From contig JAFFSR010000004.1 in the NCBI GenBank assembly GCA_017163975.1, forward strand, positions 4,464,001 to 4,528,000: 64,000 nucleotides of DNA. Reading direction: 5' to 3'. Origin of the DNA: Anastatus disparis. Taxonomy: Eukaryota > Arthropoda > Insecta > Hymenoptera > Eupelmidae. Positions 13,801 through 24,975 of this stretch are shown here, piece by piece; within the stretch, counting starts at the first letter, position 1, and every line of letters begins with the position of its first letter. A program made the position numbers and the translations under genes. The notes below the pieces were generated by a model, which saw nothing but the letters and a program-made list of their open reading frames with translations, ran no database searches and was not told the origin of the DNA.

Positions 13801-15876
13801 GCTGAGGTTTTTACTCCTCTTTCTCTCTCACTATAACTAATATTTCGTTATTTTTTTTCTATTCTTTTCTTGTTACAACTCACGCACGTATTACACTGTA
13901 CACATACACACTAGAATAACTTTATAACTGTTGAGAGAGAAGGAGATGTACGTATATATATTGTACAAAGTACGTACTTCTAACAGGCAGCCTCTCTTCG
14001 CTCACTCTAGATATACTTCGCTCTCTGTCTACTCTGCTGCCGAGTGAACGAGCAATTAGTCCGAACCTTTATATATGTATGTATGTATATATATGTCTAT
14101 ATATATACACTACACTTTTCTTTCTCACTTACTCTCGTGTACAAACGTGTAGGTGTTGAATTCTGTTTTATAGGTTATAATACCTTTAAAATCACTTGTA
14201 TATAATTCACACTGTAAAAACTCCTTTAAATTTTATAGGTTATAAACTTGAATATAAAGAAATATATATATGTATATATAAATGCACACACATATACAAC
14301 ACACGCGAAGTTACCTTTTTTTTTTTAAAGAGTAAAAAAAAACATACAAGCGAAGAAAAACTTATGTTATAAAAGTGACTGCATACGCGAACCGCCTCTG
14401 ACGAGACGCGCTGCGAGACTAAAAGAGCTTTATACAGAAGTAATGAAACTAACAGACTACAGAGAGAGCACAGAGAGAGAACAGCAGAGCCAGAACATAC
14501 ACACTGGCTACACAGTATGTTTCCTTCTCTCTCTCTTTCTCATTCTCTCCTTGTTCATCTGACGAAAATCGTGAATGGACTTTTGCTGCTGCTGAAAAGA
14601 ATTGAAAACCGGGGGAGGGGGAAGAGAGGTGAGTGTTATAATGTGCGGGCGCTCTTTATTATTTTATTAACCGTTTCTTTGTGGGAAAAAAGAATCTTTT
14701 CTTTATTTTTTTATAGAAAAAAAAAACAAGATCTTGTATTAAGATATGCCTCAACGTGAATTTGCTGTTACATTTTTTTTCTACGTTTTAATTTTATTTT
14801 TTAAGGATTTTAGAATTATAATTGTTTTTTTTTGCAAAAATGCACAAGGACGGTAGTTTTTCCTCTCTTGTATACTATATGCAACACTTGTGCATGTGTA
14901 GGCCCAATAAAAGTTTTGTTTCCAAGAAATGCAAGCGCATGCGCTCGGGGTTAAAAGGAAGCAAAATTTAATATTATCGGTGGGGGGTATACAAATGTCT
15001 CTTTGGGTATATTGCATTGGATACGCACATGCGGTCGTAACGTCTATCTTACGAAGACAATAATATTCGAACAAGCCCATGACAGATTAACTACACGTTT
15101 TCTTGAGAAAAATCGGTATGTCACTTTGTTTCTTTTTTCGTTTCCTCATTATTTTTAACATCCGGTAATATATTTCTCATGATCTTGTAATTTTAGTTTC
15201 TTTTTTTTTTCTTTTTATTTTTTTAGGTAAAGTAAGATGAAGGTCACGTTTAATGTGACGATAATTGTTGGCTTTCATTTAAATGTTAATTCCGGAGTAA
15301 GATGAAGTTGAAGATTTAAATCTTATTGAAATTGAAGATTTTTTTCATTGCGTTACGACATTATTGGAAAAATGGTGAGTTGCATAAAATCATTGTCTCT
15401 TTTTCTTTGTCTTTGATTTTTTTTCTGTATTTTTTTCTTGCTTTTGAATCATGTTGCTGTTGTTCTTGGAACGATTGTGCAAATGTTTAACGCTATTATT
15501 AATCTTCCGTTTTGTTATAACTCTGACGTATACATTTGCGCATTATGTGCTTGTTAAGAAAAAAAAGTAAAAAAAATTGATTGGGATTACTAAATTTATT
15601 AGGTATACTTGCAGCTTTCATTGCGCACAATTTGCAAGTTTATGTGAAAACTTTAACTGAAGAACAATTTTGAAAAAAATACAATTCTAATGGCAACTGA
15701 ATTTTCTACTTTTAGAAAAACGTCGAATTATTTCTTCATGAATAAATTTATTATTTATCTTTCCGTTGCAAAAATAAACAAGAATTTCTACAGATACTTA
15801 TGCGGGTCGAAAAAAAATGTGAACACATTCATTTTTCCGGTTCGAATTTTTTGAATGGAAACTACACAATAACCTT
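13801..15876. other. non-coding stretch with microsatellites
   Basis: Contains TA/GTAT repeats around 14078-14110 and 14262-14300, GA runs near 14459-14480, and poly-T tracts. Short open frames here are low-complexity. I see no gene. Confidence 0.5.
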
Positions 15877-16249
15877 TTTAAAGGTTAATGCAGAAGGTTA
15901 ACACAATGAAATAACACTGAAAATATTACGATTCACAAAAGTGAAAAGAGTTGAGCTTTATTTAACCTAAATATTCACAATTGATTCGCCACTAGTGTAG
16001 GCGTAATTAATGGATTAGAATTTCACTTGTGTTCGATAGAATGAAATCACAAAATGGCTGTTCGCACGTTGATCCGTGATCGATGTTGATAGCTTGAGCG
16101 CTCGACCAAGAAGAAGGAAGGAGCGTTCAAGCTCTTGTTACTCGAAGAAGGTGCGGGGCGCTAGCGTCTGTTTCCTTCGATGGTGAGGCTCTGCGCGCGT
16201 CGGCGCTGTTGCTGGTTCTGATGATGGCGCGCTGAACAGAGGCGCCACA
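15877..16249 (-). repeat. 3' LTR of the Gypsy element
   Basis: 373 bp, matching 17561-17933 at a constant offset of 1684 with no difference that I could find by eye. On the minus strand it contains AATAAA (complement of 15957-15962), a plausible polyadenylation signal. The end of the integrase ORF runs 112 bases into it. Confidence 0.92.
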
Positions 16250-17436
16250 ACCACTCCTCCCCTAGAAGGCACCTGATCAGAAGGTGTCTCAGAAGAAGAT
16301 GGTGTTGGATCCTGTATGTTGAAAGTTACTCTTCGTTGTTGTGTTTTTGTAGTCTGCTGTGCCATTGAAGGCTCATCTACTGCGATGAATGCAGGATAGA
16401 GATGATCCGTGGAGACTGTTTTTGGAGTGCCATCTACGTCGATGATGTAATTCTTCTCATTAACTCTCCTAATGACCTTATGAGGTCCTGTACGTGGGGG
16501 AGTTAATGGAGGTTTGACTGCTGTTACGAGCTTGAAAACATGAGAGCCTTTTTTAAGCTCTGGATGTACAAATTGCCTTGGTACTGTATGATGTGAAGTG
16601 GGTGTAGGCTTGAGTGAGGCAAAATGCAAACGTAGCTTATCCAAAAATGATGTGGAGTCTATGGGTGAGTCCTGAGTTACAAAAAATTCTCCTGGCACTC
16701 TTAAAGTTGTGCCAAAAAGAAGCTCTGAAGGAGAAGCTTTAATGTCTTCCTTGTAGGCCGTTCTGAGACCCAGTAACACTACTGGAAGTCTTTCTGTCCA
16801 TGGAATTTGAGGGCTGCACATGAGGGCAGCTTTGAGAGTACGATGCCATCGCTCAATTAAACCATTGGCTTGCGGATGGTACGGTGTGGTGTGTATTTTC
16901 TTAGATCCCATGGCTTTGGCAAGAGCAGTGAAGAGGTTTGACTCGAATTGAGTACCTTGATCTGTGGTAATGGTAAGTGGCGTTCCAAAAAATGCAATCC
17001 AACCAGAGAAGAAAGCAGCGGCTACCGTCTCAGCTAACATGTCCTTGAGAGGGATAGCCTGTGGCCATCTGGTGAATCTGTCAATGATTGTGAGGCAATA
17101 CCTGTATTCTCCAATCAGTGGCATTGTGACGAGATCGAGGTGCACGTGATTGAATCTTGCTTCTGGCACAGGGATGTGGTGAGGTTCTGTCCTTGTGTGC
17201 CGATGAATCTTGGCGCGTTGACATGGGATGCATTCTCTAGACCATGTGAGAGCATCTTTCCTTATTCCTGGCCAGATGAATTTTTCTTTCAGCAGTTTTG
17301 ATGTGTCATCTAATTCAGTTAAATTCGCCGATGTGCCTGACCGTTTTTCGCTTGACGCTCTTAATGGCGTAGAAGTAATCGGGCCATGTGGCGGGAGAGA
17401 CTCTGCCATTTTGTGCACACCATGCTTGCGATTCAC
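16138..17436 (-). CDS. gag-integrase fusion ORF of the deleted Gypsy element
   Basis: An open frame of 432 residues. Residues 1 to about 45 look like the start of a gag protein. From about residue 47 the sequence is Ty3/Gypsy integrase: FIWPG followed by the CxxC half of the zinc-binding domain (Cys69, Cys72). The core carries the DDE triad Asp101, Asp159 and Glu195, with 35 residues between the last two (D,D35E). A GPY/F-like module (around RTGPHKVIRR) follows, then a low-complexity Ser/Pro/Thr tail ending inside the 3' LTR. The His pair that should precede the CxxC is absent, so the N-terminal zinc domain is broken by the deletion. The frame is intact, but on its own the product could not support transposition. 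No envelope-like frame is present. Confidence 0.9.
   Translation of the reverse strand: MNRKHGVHKMAESLPPHGPITSTPLRASSEKRSGTSANLTELDDTSKLLKEKFIWPGIRKDALTWSRECIPCQRAKIHRHTRTEPHHIPVPEARFNHVHLDLVTMPLIGEYRYCLTIIDRFTRWPQAIPLKDMLAETVAAAFFSGWIAFFGTPLTITTDQGTQFESNLFTALAKAMGSKKIHTTPYHPQANGLIERWHRTLKAALMCSPQIPWTERLPVVLLGLRTAYKEDIKASPSELLFGTTLRVPGEFFVTQDSPIDSTSFLDKLRLHFASLKPTPTSHHTVPRQFVHPELKKGSHVFKLVTAVKPPLTPPRTGPHKVIRRVNEKNYIIDVDGTPKTVSTDHLYPAFIAVDEPSMAQQTTKTQQRRVTFNIQDPTPSSSETPSDQVPSRGGVVVAPLFSAPSSEPATAPTRAEPHHRRKQTLAPRTFFE
16250..16263 (-). other. polypurine tract of the Gypsy element
   Basis: The minus strand reads AGGGGAGGAGTGGT immediately before the TGTGG start of the 3' LTR, the expected place for plus-strand priming. 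Confidence 0.7.
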
Positions 17437-17547
17437 TGCGCGCTTTTTTTGTTAAAATGTTTTTTTTTTTTTGTTTCTTACTTTACACTTTTTCTTTGTG
17501 AGTTTTTTTGTTGTAGTCACTTCGAAGCACAAAATTCACTTGAACGA

Positions 17548-17559
17548 CGGTGGTCACCA
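17548..17559 (-). other. tRNA primer-binding site of the Gypsy element
   Basis: The minus-strand sequence TGGTGACCACCG begins one base after the 5' LTR. TGG is the complement of a tRNA CCA end, as expected for a retroelement primer site. I cannot name the tRNA. Confidence 0.6.
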
Positions 17560-17560
17560 T

Positions 17561-17933
17561 TTTAAAGGTTAATGCAGAAGGTTAACACAATGAAATAACA
17601 CTGAAAATATTACGATTCACAAAAGTGAAAAGAGTTGAGCTTTATTTAACCTAAATATTCACAATTGATTCGCCACTAGTGTAGGCGTAATTAATGGATT
17701 AGAATTTCACTTGTGTTCGATAGAATGAAATCACAAAATGGCTGTTCGCACGTTGATCCGTGATCGATGTTGATAGCTTGAGCGCTCGACCAAGAAGAAG
17801 GAAGGAGCGTTCAAGCTCTTGTTACTCGAAGAAGGTGCGGGGCGCTAGCGTCTGTTTCCTTCGATGGTGAGGCTCTGCGCGCGTCGGCGCTGTTGCTGGT
17901 TCTGATGATGGCGCGCTGAACAGAGGCGCCACA
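17561..17933 (-). repeat. 5' LTR of the Gypsy element
   Basis: 373 bp, apparently identical to 15877-16249. It would supply the promoter for minus-strand transcription of the internal ORF. It is followed on the right by CCTT, matching the left flank. Confidence 0.92.
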
Positions 17934-18454
17934 CCTTCATCGATGAAAGAAAAGAAAATCTAAAATCTGGATTAAATTTTCCTGCTCCTACTATCGGATT
18001 ACGTACAATTCGGCGTAGAATTATGTCGACGTTCTCATGTTTAGAAATAATATCAAATTCAAGATTTTTCCTTTTCACGAGTTTTGTGAAAGTTTTTTTC
18101 TACATGGTTTTCGTATAATGTCTCCTGCGTATTTATTTTTTTACGCTTCTTACAACGGTCCGTTCTGATTTGTCAACCTTTTTTTTTCCTCTCTCGCTTC
18201 AAGTATTGCCGAAAGTTCGTTGCGTTTCGTTCCAAATAAGGTCTTTCAATGTCTGGATTTCCCACATCTATGGGCTTTATGAATCTAGTTCATTGATTTT
18301 ATTTATGTAACATATGATAATATTTAATGTGTTTTTTAAATCTAAAAAGATTATAAGAGCTTATTTGTAGATAGTGGCTTAGTAATTTCACTAAAATAAT
18401 GTTAATTTCAATTGAATTTAATAAAAGATTTCTTTTTATTATTATTTAAAGCGC

Positions 18455-18652
18455 TTAAGGCGACTACGGCGTTTAGATTATATTCCATAATTTACAAATT
18501 ACGTTTCTAGTTGATAACACTTTTTTAAGTTTTCCATCATTCTGCGGAAGTCAAAAAATTGTGGAAAATTAGATCTTAAAAATTTCTTGTACTAAAAGCG
18601 TGATTTGTAAATTAAAAAATGAAACCTAAGCTAATCTCCGAAGTCGCCTTAA
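18455..18652. mobile_element. TTAA-flanked MITE with about 65-bp imperfect terminal inverted repeats
   Basis: The ends read TTAA-GGCGACTACGG and CCGAAGTCGCC-TTAA. Both arms also contain the inner motif ATTTACAAAT in inverted orientation. The element proper is 190 bp (18459-18648). A TTAA target is typical of piggyBac-type transposons, though GGCGAC ends are not the usual CCY start. No coding capacity. Confidence 0.7.
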
Positions 18653-20119
18653 AATTATTATTAACAGTCACAAAATTACAATTTTTTTTTGTAAATATGT
18701 CGTTTGTATATATACTTTTTAAGCGAGTACAAATAATTGTTTGTTTGAGCTAATGAAATCAGAGTAGTGTTCCGATGTTTTTTAAAATTTTTATCTGCGA
18801 TGAATGCAAATATTTAAATTCCTAAGTGATGTAATATTTAAGATATAAGCATTGCGTATTTTATTTAAACGAAAAATACTTTTAACTTAAATTTTTTTCG
18901 AATAGAAAAATTTAGTTGTAAACTTTAAAAATAAAATATAAAAATTTTCATAGGAACTATATTGATTTACGTTTTAGTTAATTTATTGCAGTCTTAACTA
19001 AAACAAGCTATTAAATGTTTTCAATTACTTTTTCATTTCGGTGATTCCTGTTTCAACTTTTACTTATATAATTTTATTAGTTTTAACTTTTTATTACAAT
19101 GCTTTCGTAACAAAGAATATTTTAAAAAATATTATCGATTGTAAATTGTTTTTGGCTTTTTATTTATACAAAATACACCGAGAAAATATGTCTATAATTA
19201 ATATAAAAATCATAGTAATATTTACGAAAAATTTCATGAAATTTTTGATGATATTAAATAAATTTTACTGCTCTGTAATTTTAATAGTAATTTAGTATGA
19301 AATTCATCTTGAAGATTTGCTCTGATTTTCATTTTTTCGATAAATCTAAACTTGCAAACATTTATTTTAAATAAATTTTTAGGTATATTATTTTTAACAT
19401 ATTCTTGTAAGTAGTAATTTTTACCATGACAGTCTTATAATTTTTATAACGGTGCCTGGCTAAATATTCTATAACCTCCACTTCGTCCCAAGATTACTGA
19501 TGCCATGGTAATTATTTTTAGTATTTTCTATTGTTATTTTTATTAACATATTTCTCTCTCCTGCTTGCATATACAATCAATTTGAAAATGAATCCTTATT
19601 CTATCAGTTATGAAATTTCATTTATCGCTAACTAAATTTTTATCTTTTACTTATTCAAATAGAAAAATTTTATCAAAATTTAGATACGGCACGTTTATTT
19701 GAATACATATGAACTTCCAAGATATCCTATAAATATCTCGATTGACCAATAATCTTAAAGCCGGGACACGTTGCGCGCGCACTTTGTTTTTGATATTTGC
19801 GTATAAGTGAGTGCTCTCGTGTATGTATATGACTAAATACAACTTCATCTTATATAGCATCTTCTATTCGTCATTTTTATACACTTCGTCAGACTGACCA
19901 AAAGCTTGTTGCGTTATATCGAAACTACTCGCGCGTATTTTTGTAATTCCGTAGCTTTTTTTTCATCGCAGAGGAAACTACTTTTCATTTGTAAGTATTT
20001 TAGTGAAAAAAATTTTTAAATCTTTAAAAAAAATATTAAATTCGATTGTTTTGCATTAAAATAATGAAATATACATGTTTCTTTCTTTGTTTTCATTAAA
20101 ATATAAAAGCGAAAAAAAA

Positions 20120-20290
20120 ATTCGCAAACTCCGAGGCGAATAAACGCTCGAGAGAGAGTTATAAACTTCTTCTGACTCGGGATCGGGTCTATTATTAGGC
20201 GCGAGAGGCTCGACAGTGCACACGTACTGTGTGCGTTAGAAGCTCGGTTTTCTTGCGGAGTCTCGTTGACTTTTGGGTGAGCGTTTAGTG
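20120..20290 (+). promoter_or_regulatory. candidate promoter / non-coding first exon
   Basis: A local rise in G+C with GAGAGAG, a TATA-like motif and a donor-like GTGAGCG. No downstream exon that it would splice to can be identified, so this is weak. Confidence 0.2.
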
Positions 20291-23200
20291 AATCTTTCGC
20301 TTCTTCACATTCCTTTTTATTTCATTTTATGCTTTTTTTTTCTCCTTTTTTTTCTTAACATTTTCTTATATGGGGTTATACCCCCTTTTTTATCTTTTTT
20401 TTTTTAACCAGTTTAGGAAGAGGTTAAGTTTGTGTATGTACTTATGTATATGTACACAAGAAAGCTTTTTTTTTTCTTTTGCTTTTTAAAACCCTGTTTG
20501 GAATTTTGTTTGAAACGTTAACCCTTCTAACTTAATGTATAGAACGTATTTAGATCATGTGTTACTTTTAGGTCTGTTTATGCTGCTTTTGCTTGGTTTT
20601 GACCCTTTTTTTTTGTAAGGTTTCGCTCGTGCAATTTCACTCTGAGATCGGTTTGCTTTTGCTTGTAGGTTAATTTGTTTTCTGTGATTCTTTTTTTATT
20701 CAATCTCTTTTTTTTTTGCTTTTTTTGTATGCGTACTATAGCTTGTTTTTTTTCTTAATGCTTGCATAACCCTTGAAGAGTTTATAGTAAATTATTGCTT
20801 CTATTTTTATAATAAAATTCTATTTTTATCTTGCAAAGTTAAAATTTTTTAATTATTCACCCAATTTGTAATAAGTATATCATTACTTCAGTAGCTTTAC
20901 AACTGCTGATAGATTAATATCTACTGATTATACATAAATTTTGAAAATTTACTTTTAGACGACGAATTATTGAAAAAATAAATTCTAATAATCAATTCAA
21001 CAATAGGCTATAATTTGATGAAAAAAAGACAACAGAAACTGTGTTTGGATAACAATGTCTGTTAGTGTTACAAAAAAAAGGAGTAACAAGTAAAGCGTAA
21101 AGTACAGTAACAGTTCGCACGAGTATTTCTTTACCGCGTTGTAGTTAGAACGGTACTCGTTATTTATTATTTTTACTGTACTTATACTCTAAATTAATAT
21201 AAAAAAGTTATGTTTTAAATAAAAATGAAAATTGTTAATAAAAAAACTTTTTTTTAGATACGAAATGAATGATTGCATTGATTTTAATACATATTTAAAT
21301 GCAATTAAGATTATTTAATTGTTATTCATAATATAAATATTTTATCATTAGGGAAAGCTTAAACTTGTCTTGTTAATCGAGATTTATGAATTTTTTAAAA
21401 TTTGATAAGATGTAAATATGCAATTAAAAATTATATATCTCGGTACATTTTCATGGCGCTAATCATATTCAAATTATTTTTATTTCAGTTGGATAATAAA
21501 ATTTGTGTCTCGATGCTCATACTTGCATGTCAATTTAAAATGAAAAGAATTTTGTATAAATGCTATCGCGAAAAATGCAAAGAAATTACTGAATATTTGA
21601 CAGTTTGTTGAAATAAACGTGAATAAAATTTTTATTTTACAATAAAATAAAAGATTATAGCAATATAGCATATTCATCTTTGTTTTAATATTATTATCAT
21701 AATATATCCAAAGTATTGAGCAAATATTGTTGCGTTACTGTAAATTTTTAAAAATATTGATTTAATGTTGTAACGACGTGATGATTTATCGCGATAATTT
21801 ATTGTGCATTATTACGTATATATTAAAATTTTTTTAAAAAATATATAAAATTAAACACAATGGAATAGGCAAATTGTTGTAATTAGTTATTGTCAAAGAT
21901 TTTTAATGCTGATGAAAATAACCATAGAATTTTTCCTTACAAAGTATCCGAAAAGTTGGTAACATTATTTATGAAATTGGTTGGTTATGAAGTTATTGAT
22001 TGTCTTAATTTGTGTATATCAGAGATCATTTTTATAACAAAAACAATGACTACCTATGAAATCGCGGTAAAAATTGATAGTTCGTGAAATTTTTAAGATA
22101 AATGGCTAAATATTATTGATTAGAAAATTTTAAATACTTTCAATGATGTTTCATTAAATAAAATTTTTAGCCGATATTGTAGTACATAAGGAAAGGACAT
22201 CAAGCCCCATAGGAAGTCACTAATTTTTATAAAAAAACTTCTTTTGTATACAAATTTAATTTTACGTTAATTTTGTTAAAATCAAATATGAAATTGCAAT
22301 AATTATGTTTTATTTGATATTATAAAATACAATCTTATTACGCAATATGATTACATTTGCAAATTTTGCATTGATTAATCTAACAAACTTTACAATAAGA
22401 AATTTAAAACAAAAATACAAAGAATACAGAAAAAAAGAAAATCAAACTCTTCGCAATCTCATTGACGTAATACTTCCATTACATGCAGTAAATATGTTAT
22501 ATTATACGATAATTTATAAAATATTACAAGACATTTTTCTTAGCTAAAAACATAAGAGCTCCGCTTTTTTTCGCTATCATAAAAAAAAAGGAAAATAACT
22601 TCTTAGCTCGTTAAATTTATCGTCTTATTCTTTGCGGTATCAAATATAACACCGAAATACTCTTTTGAAAAATTGTATCATTAGTTAGTTTTTATTTCAA
22701 AACGTCGCACAGGGTTTTGTGCGAAATTTTTTAATTAAAGAAAATCCATCGTATATAAATATTTTTTTATTATTTTAATGCTTTTGATATTAGTTGACAT
22801 TAAATTATTGATCGTAAAATAAATTTCATAGTTATAGTCGAAACAAATATTGTGAGTTATATGAAATTGGCGTGACCTCTAAACATAAAAACATATTTTT
22901 AATGTTTTTAATGGTAATTGAAATCTAATAAAAAAAATGTTTTATCCTAATGAAAAACATCAAGCTTATATAAAACAACTAATTATTGATTTTATTTTTT
23001 TTCATCAAATTAAAAAATGTATTAATTTCTCACCAATTTGTTCCAAAAACGTAATTTTAAGTTCAATGAACCATACCATACCAAATCTCGACTGTGATCA
23101 CGAAATTAAAGTAATTTCAATTTTATTTTTAAAATCCCTGCCGCATATATGTATACATTTCCATTTGAAAATTATGCTTAACAATTCCATTCCCCATTAT

Positions 23201-24367
23201 ATATTTACAAAACGTCAAAAAGCATCAATCAAAAGCTTTCTTTTTCTTTATTTCTTCTTGCCTCTAATTATTTTTCTAACTCTCGAAGCTAAAGAAAAAC
23301 TTCTCCGATACGCACATATACAATGCATATGTTTCTTTAAAACTTTATCATTATTATTATTATTTTTTTCCTTGTACTTTTCTCTCTCGCTCTGTTTTAA
23401 CATGCTTATACATATGTAGGTATGGTCGATCGCGTGTGCGTATGTAGTATAGTCAAAGCGCAGAGAAAAAGAGAGAGATAGAGCAGAAAGCGGAAGCCGC
23501 TTATCTGGGTGTATATGGTGTAGAAGTAGGCAGGGCTTATAATATTGGAGAGCCACTGTTATGTGTGTATATGTACATATGCAAGCATATACTTGCGTGT
23601 ATGCTAAACGATGAGTACATATACCCATCGCTGTATGTCGTTTGTCCGTCCGGCATCTATTTTCTCTCTTCTTCTGCTTCTTCTTCTTTTTTTTGCCTCT
23701 CTTGTCTCTCTTTCGTTTAGTATTCTTCTTTCTTTCTTTCTTCTTCATATTTTTTTCTCTTTCTTCGTCGTGCACACATGCATGTGTGTATGTGTGTAAC
23801 GGGGAGGCAAAGCCATATAGTGATATCATCCTTTGAAAGTGTACATAACTGAGTGATGCATCATATTTCGGAGCGCGTATGCATATGTGTATATAAAGAA
23901 ACACGATGTGCGAGGTTGTTTTGTGCTTTGAGAAGTTTAAGAATTTTATAATATGATTTTTCGAATTTAAATTATCTGCTATTAGTCTTAAAATTCATTA
24001 GGATAAGAATTTTTCTTCTTTTTATTGTTTCTTCTATGGGAGAGTTGGATTGGTTCGTGTTTTCTTTTCGCAATATTTCTGTAGAAGGCTTAATAAATTA
24101 TCAAGCATTTGCTGTATTATTAAACTACAGAATATTATTTTGTTTTGTCATAAAAAATGAAACTATTTTTTATGTATTTATTAAAAAATTAAATAAATCG
24201 ATAATTTAAATGTAATAACGCATATTTCTTTTAGAGTTTTTTTATTTTATAAGAAAAAAAATATTATTTGAATTCAATAGGATGCGCATGAGCGCTCAAT
24301 GATGTGAAATGAAAATTTATTTTGTTATTTGAGTATTAAGAAAGTATTATCGGTAAGGAAATAAACC

Positions 24368-24621
24368 TATAGAGTTTTGAATGAAATTTGGCATGAAGCT
24401 TGATGCGGGTCTAAATAAGCTTTGGTTAAAATTGGGAAAGGATTGCCTACCTATTAGTGAAGGTACTGGTTTTTCTAATTCCATTGGTTCACATGGTGTT
24501 AGGAAAAATTAGGTTATAACCGTCTTCATTTTAAAGATTCTACCTTATTGATGTACAACTAAATAATCCTTTTCTAAGGCTTATTTAGACCCATATCAAC
24601 CTTCATACCAAACTCTCTATT
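24368..24621. mobile_element. TIR repeat family A (MITE), copy 1
   Basis: Begins TATAGAGTTTTGAATG and ends with the inverted counterpart CAAACTCTCTA. Both termini carry GGCATGAAGCTTGATG / GGGTCTAAATAAGC in opposite orientation (about 50-bp TIRs). About 254 bp and non-coding. Related copies lie at 27958-28222 and 35545-35750. Confidence 0.65.
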
Positions 24622-24782
24622 TATTCTCTTGCCAATAGTATTCCTCAAGTGAACAATTTTTGTTTAAAGAAAAAAATTTTAAGATTTATTAGAGTAAAAT
24701 TTCTGTTTTCCTTTTAAGATTAGAGTTATTTTTCATTCTTGTTTATTAAAGATATAAAGATGAATTATGGTTTCTTTTTCTT

Positions 24783-24975
24783 GAGGTCGTGAGTGGCTCA
24801 GTCGGTAGAGCGATAGACTCGTCATCTCGAGGTTCCGAGTTCGAATCCCGCTCTCGGCCGATTGATACAGGCACCACTGTGCGTTACATGTGCTGCAGTT
24901 TACAAACACACTTACGACCTCTGTCACTAATTAGCATCGCTATGATAGCTGAAATTCAGCGACGTTAAATAAATT
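24783..24975 (+). mobile_element. tRNA-derived SINE, copy 1
   Basis: The head has a pol III A box (TGGCTCAGTCGG) and B box (GAGTTCGAATCCCGCT) at tRNA spacing. Next comes a shared body (CGGCCGATTGATA, then CACTGTGCGTTACATGTGCT) and the tail GCGACGTTAAATAAA. It shares head, body and tail with 34396-34600 and 57938-58133. It is not a functional tRNA, since the acceptor stem and 3' body do not match. Confidence 0.85.

Larger units (their letters stand above)
15877..17933 (-). mobile_element. Ty3/Gypsy LTR retrotransposon, internally deleted non-autonomous copy
   Basis: Two direct repeats of 373 bp bound an internal region of only 1311 bp, against several kb in complete Gypsy elements. Flanks carry a 4-bp candidate target duplication, CCTT (15873-15876 and 17934-17937). 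On the minus strand the LTR begins TGTGGCGCC. A primer-binding-like TGGTGACCACCG follows the 5' LTR and a purine-rich AGGGGAGGAGTGGT precedes the 3' LTR. The single ORF joins a short gag-like start directly to integrase; protease, reverse transcriptase and RNase H are missing. The LTRs look identical over their length, which implies a recent insertion. Confidence 0.9.
17938..24367. other. non-coding AT-rich region (apart from the MITE at 18455-18652)
   Basis: No convincing coding exon. A less AT-rich island at 20120-20290 has a TATA-like TTATAAAC (about 20160) and ends in a donor-like GGGTGAGCG near 20276, so it could be a promoter and non-coding first exon on the plus strand. The region 23450-23800 is a GA/CT-rich, low-complexity stretch. 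The open frames at 22937-23419 and 23248-23904 look like chance. Confidence 0.4.

Noticed and set aside
17845..18078. 77-codon minus-strand frame
   Set aside because: Runs from unique flank into the 5' LTR; a chance frame at the insertion boundary.
22937..23904. Open frames of 160 codons (+) and 218 codons (-)
   Set aside because: Built from CT/GA-rich and poly-A low-complexity sequence (Lys/Arg/Glu runs on one strand, Phe/Leu/Ser on the other). No domain or splice support.
24787..24860. tRNA gene
   Set aside because: A and B boxes are present, but the acceptor stem is not closed and the same body and tail follow the head in several dispersed copies. It is a tRNA-derived SINE head, as are those at 34403, 38190 and 58050-58130.
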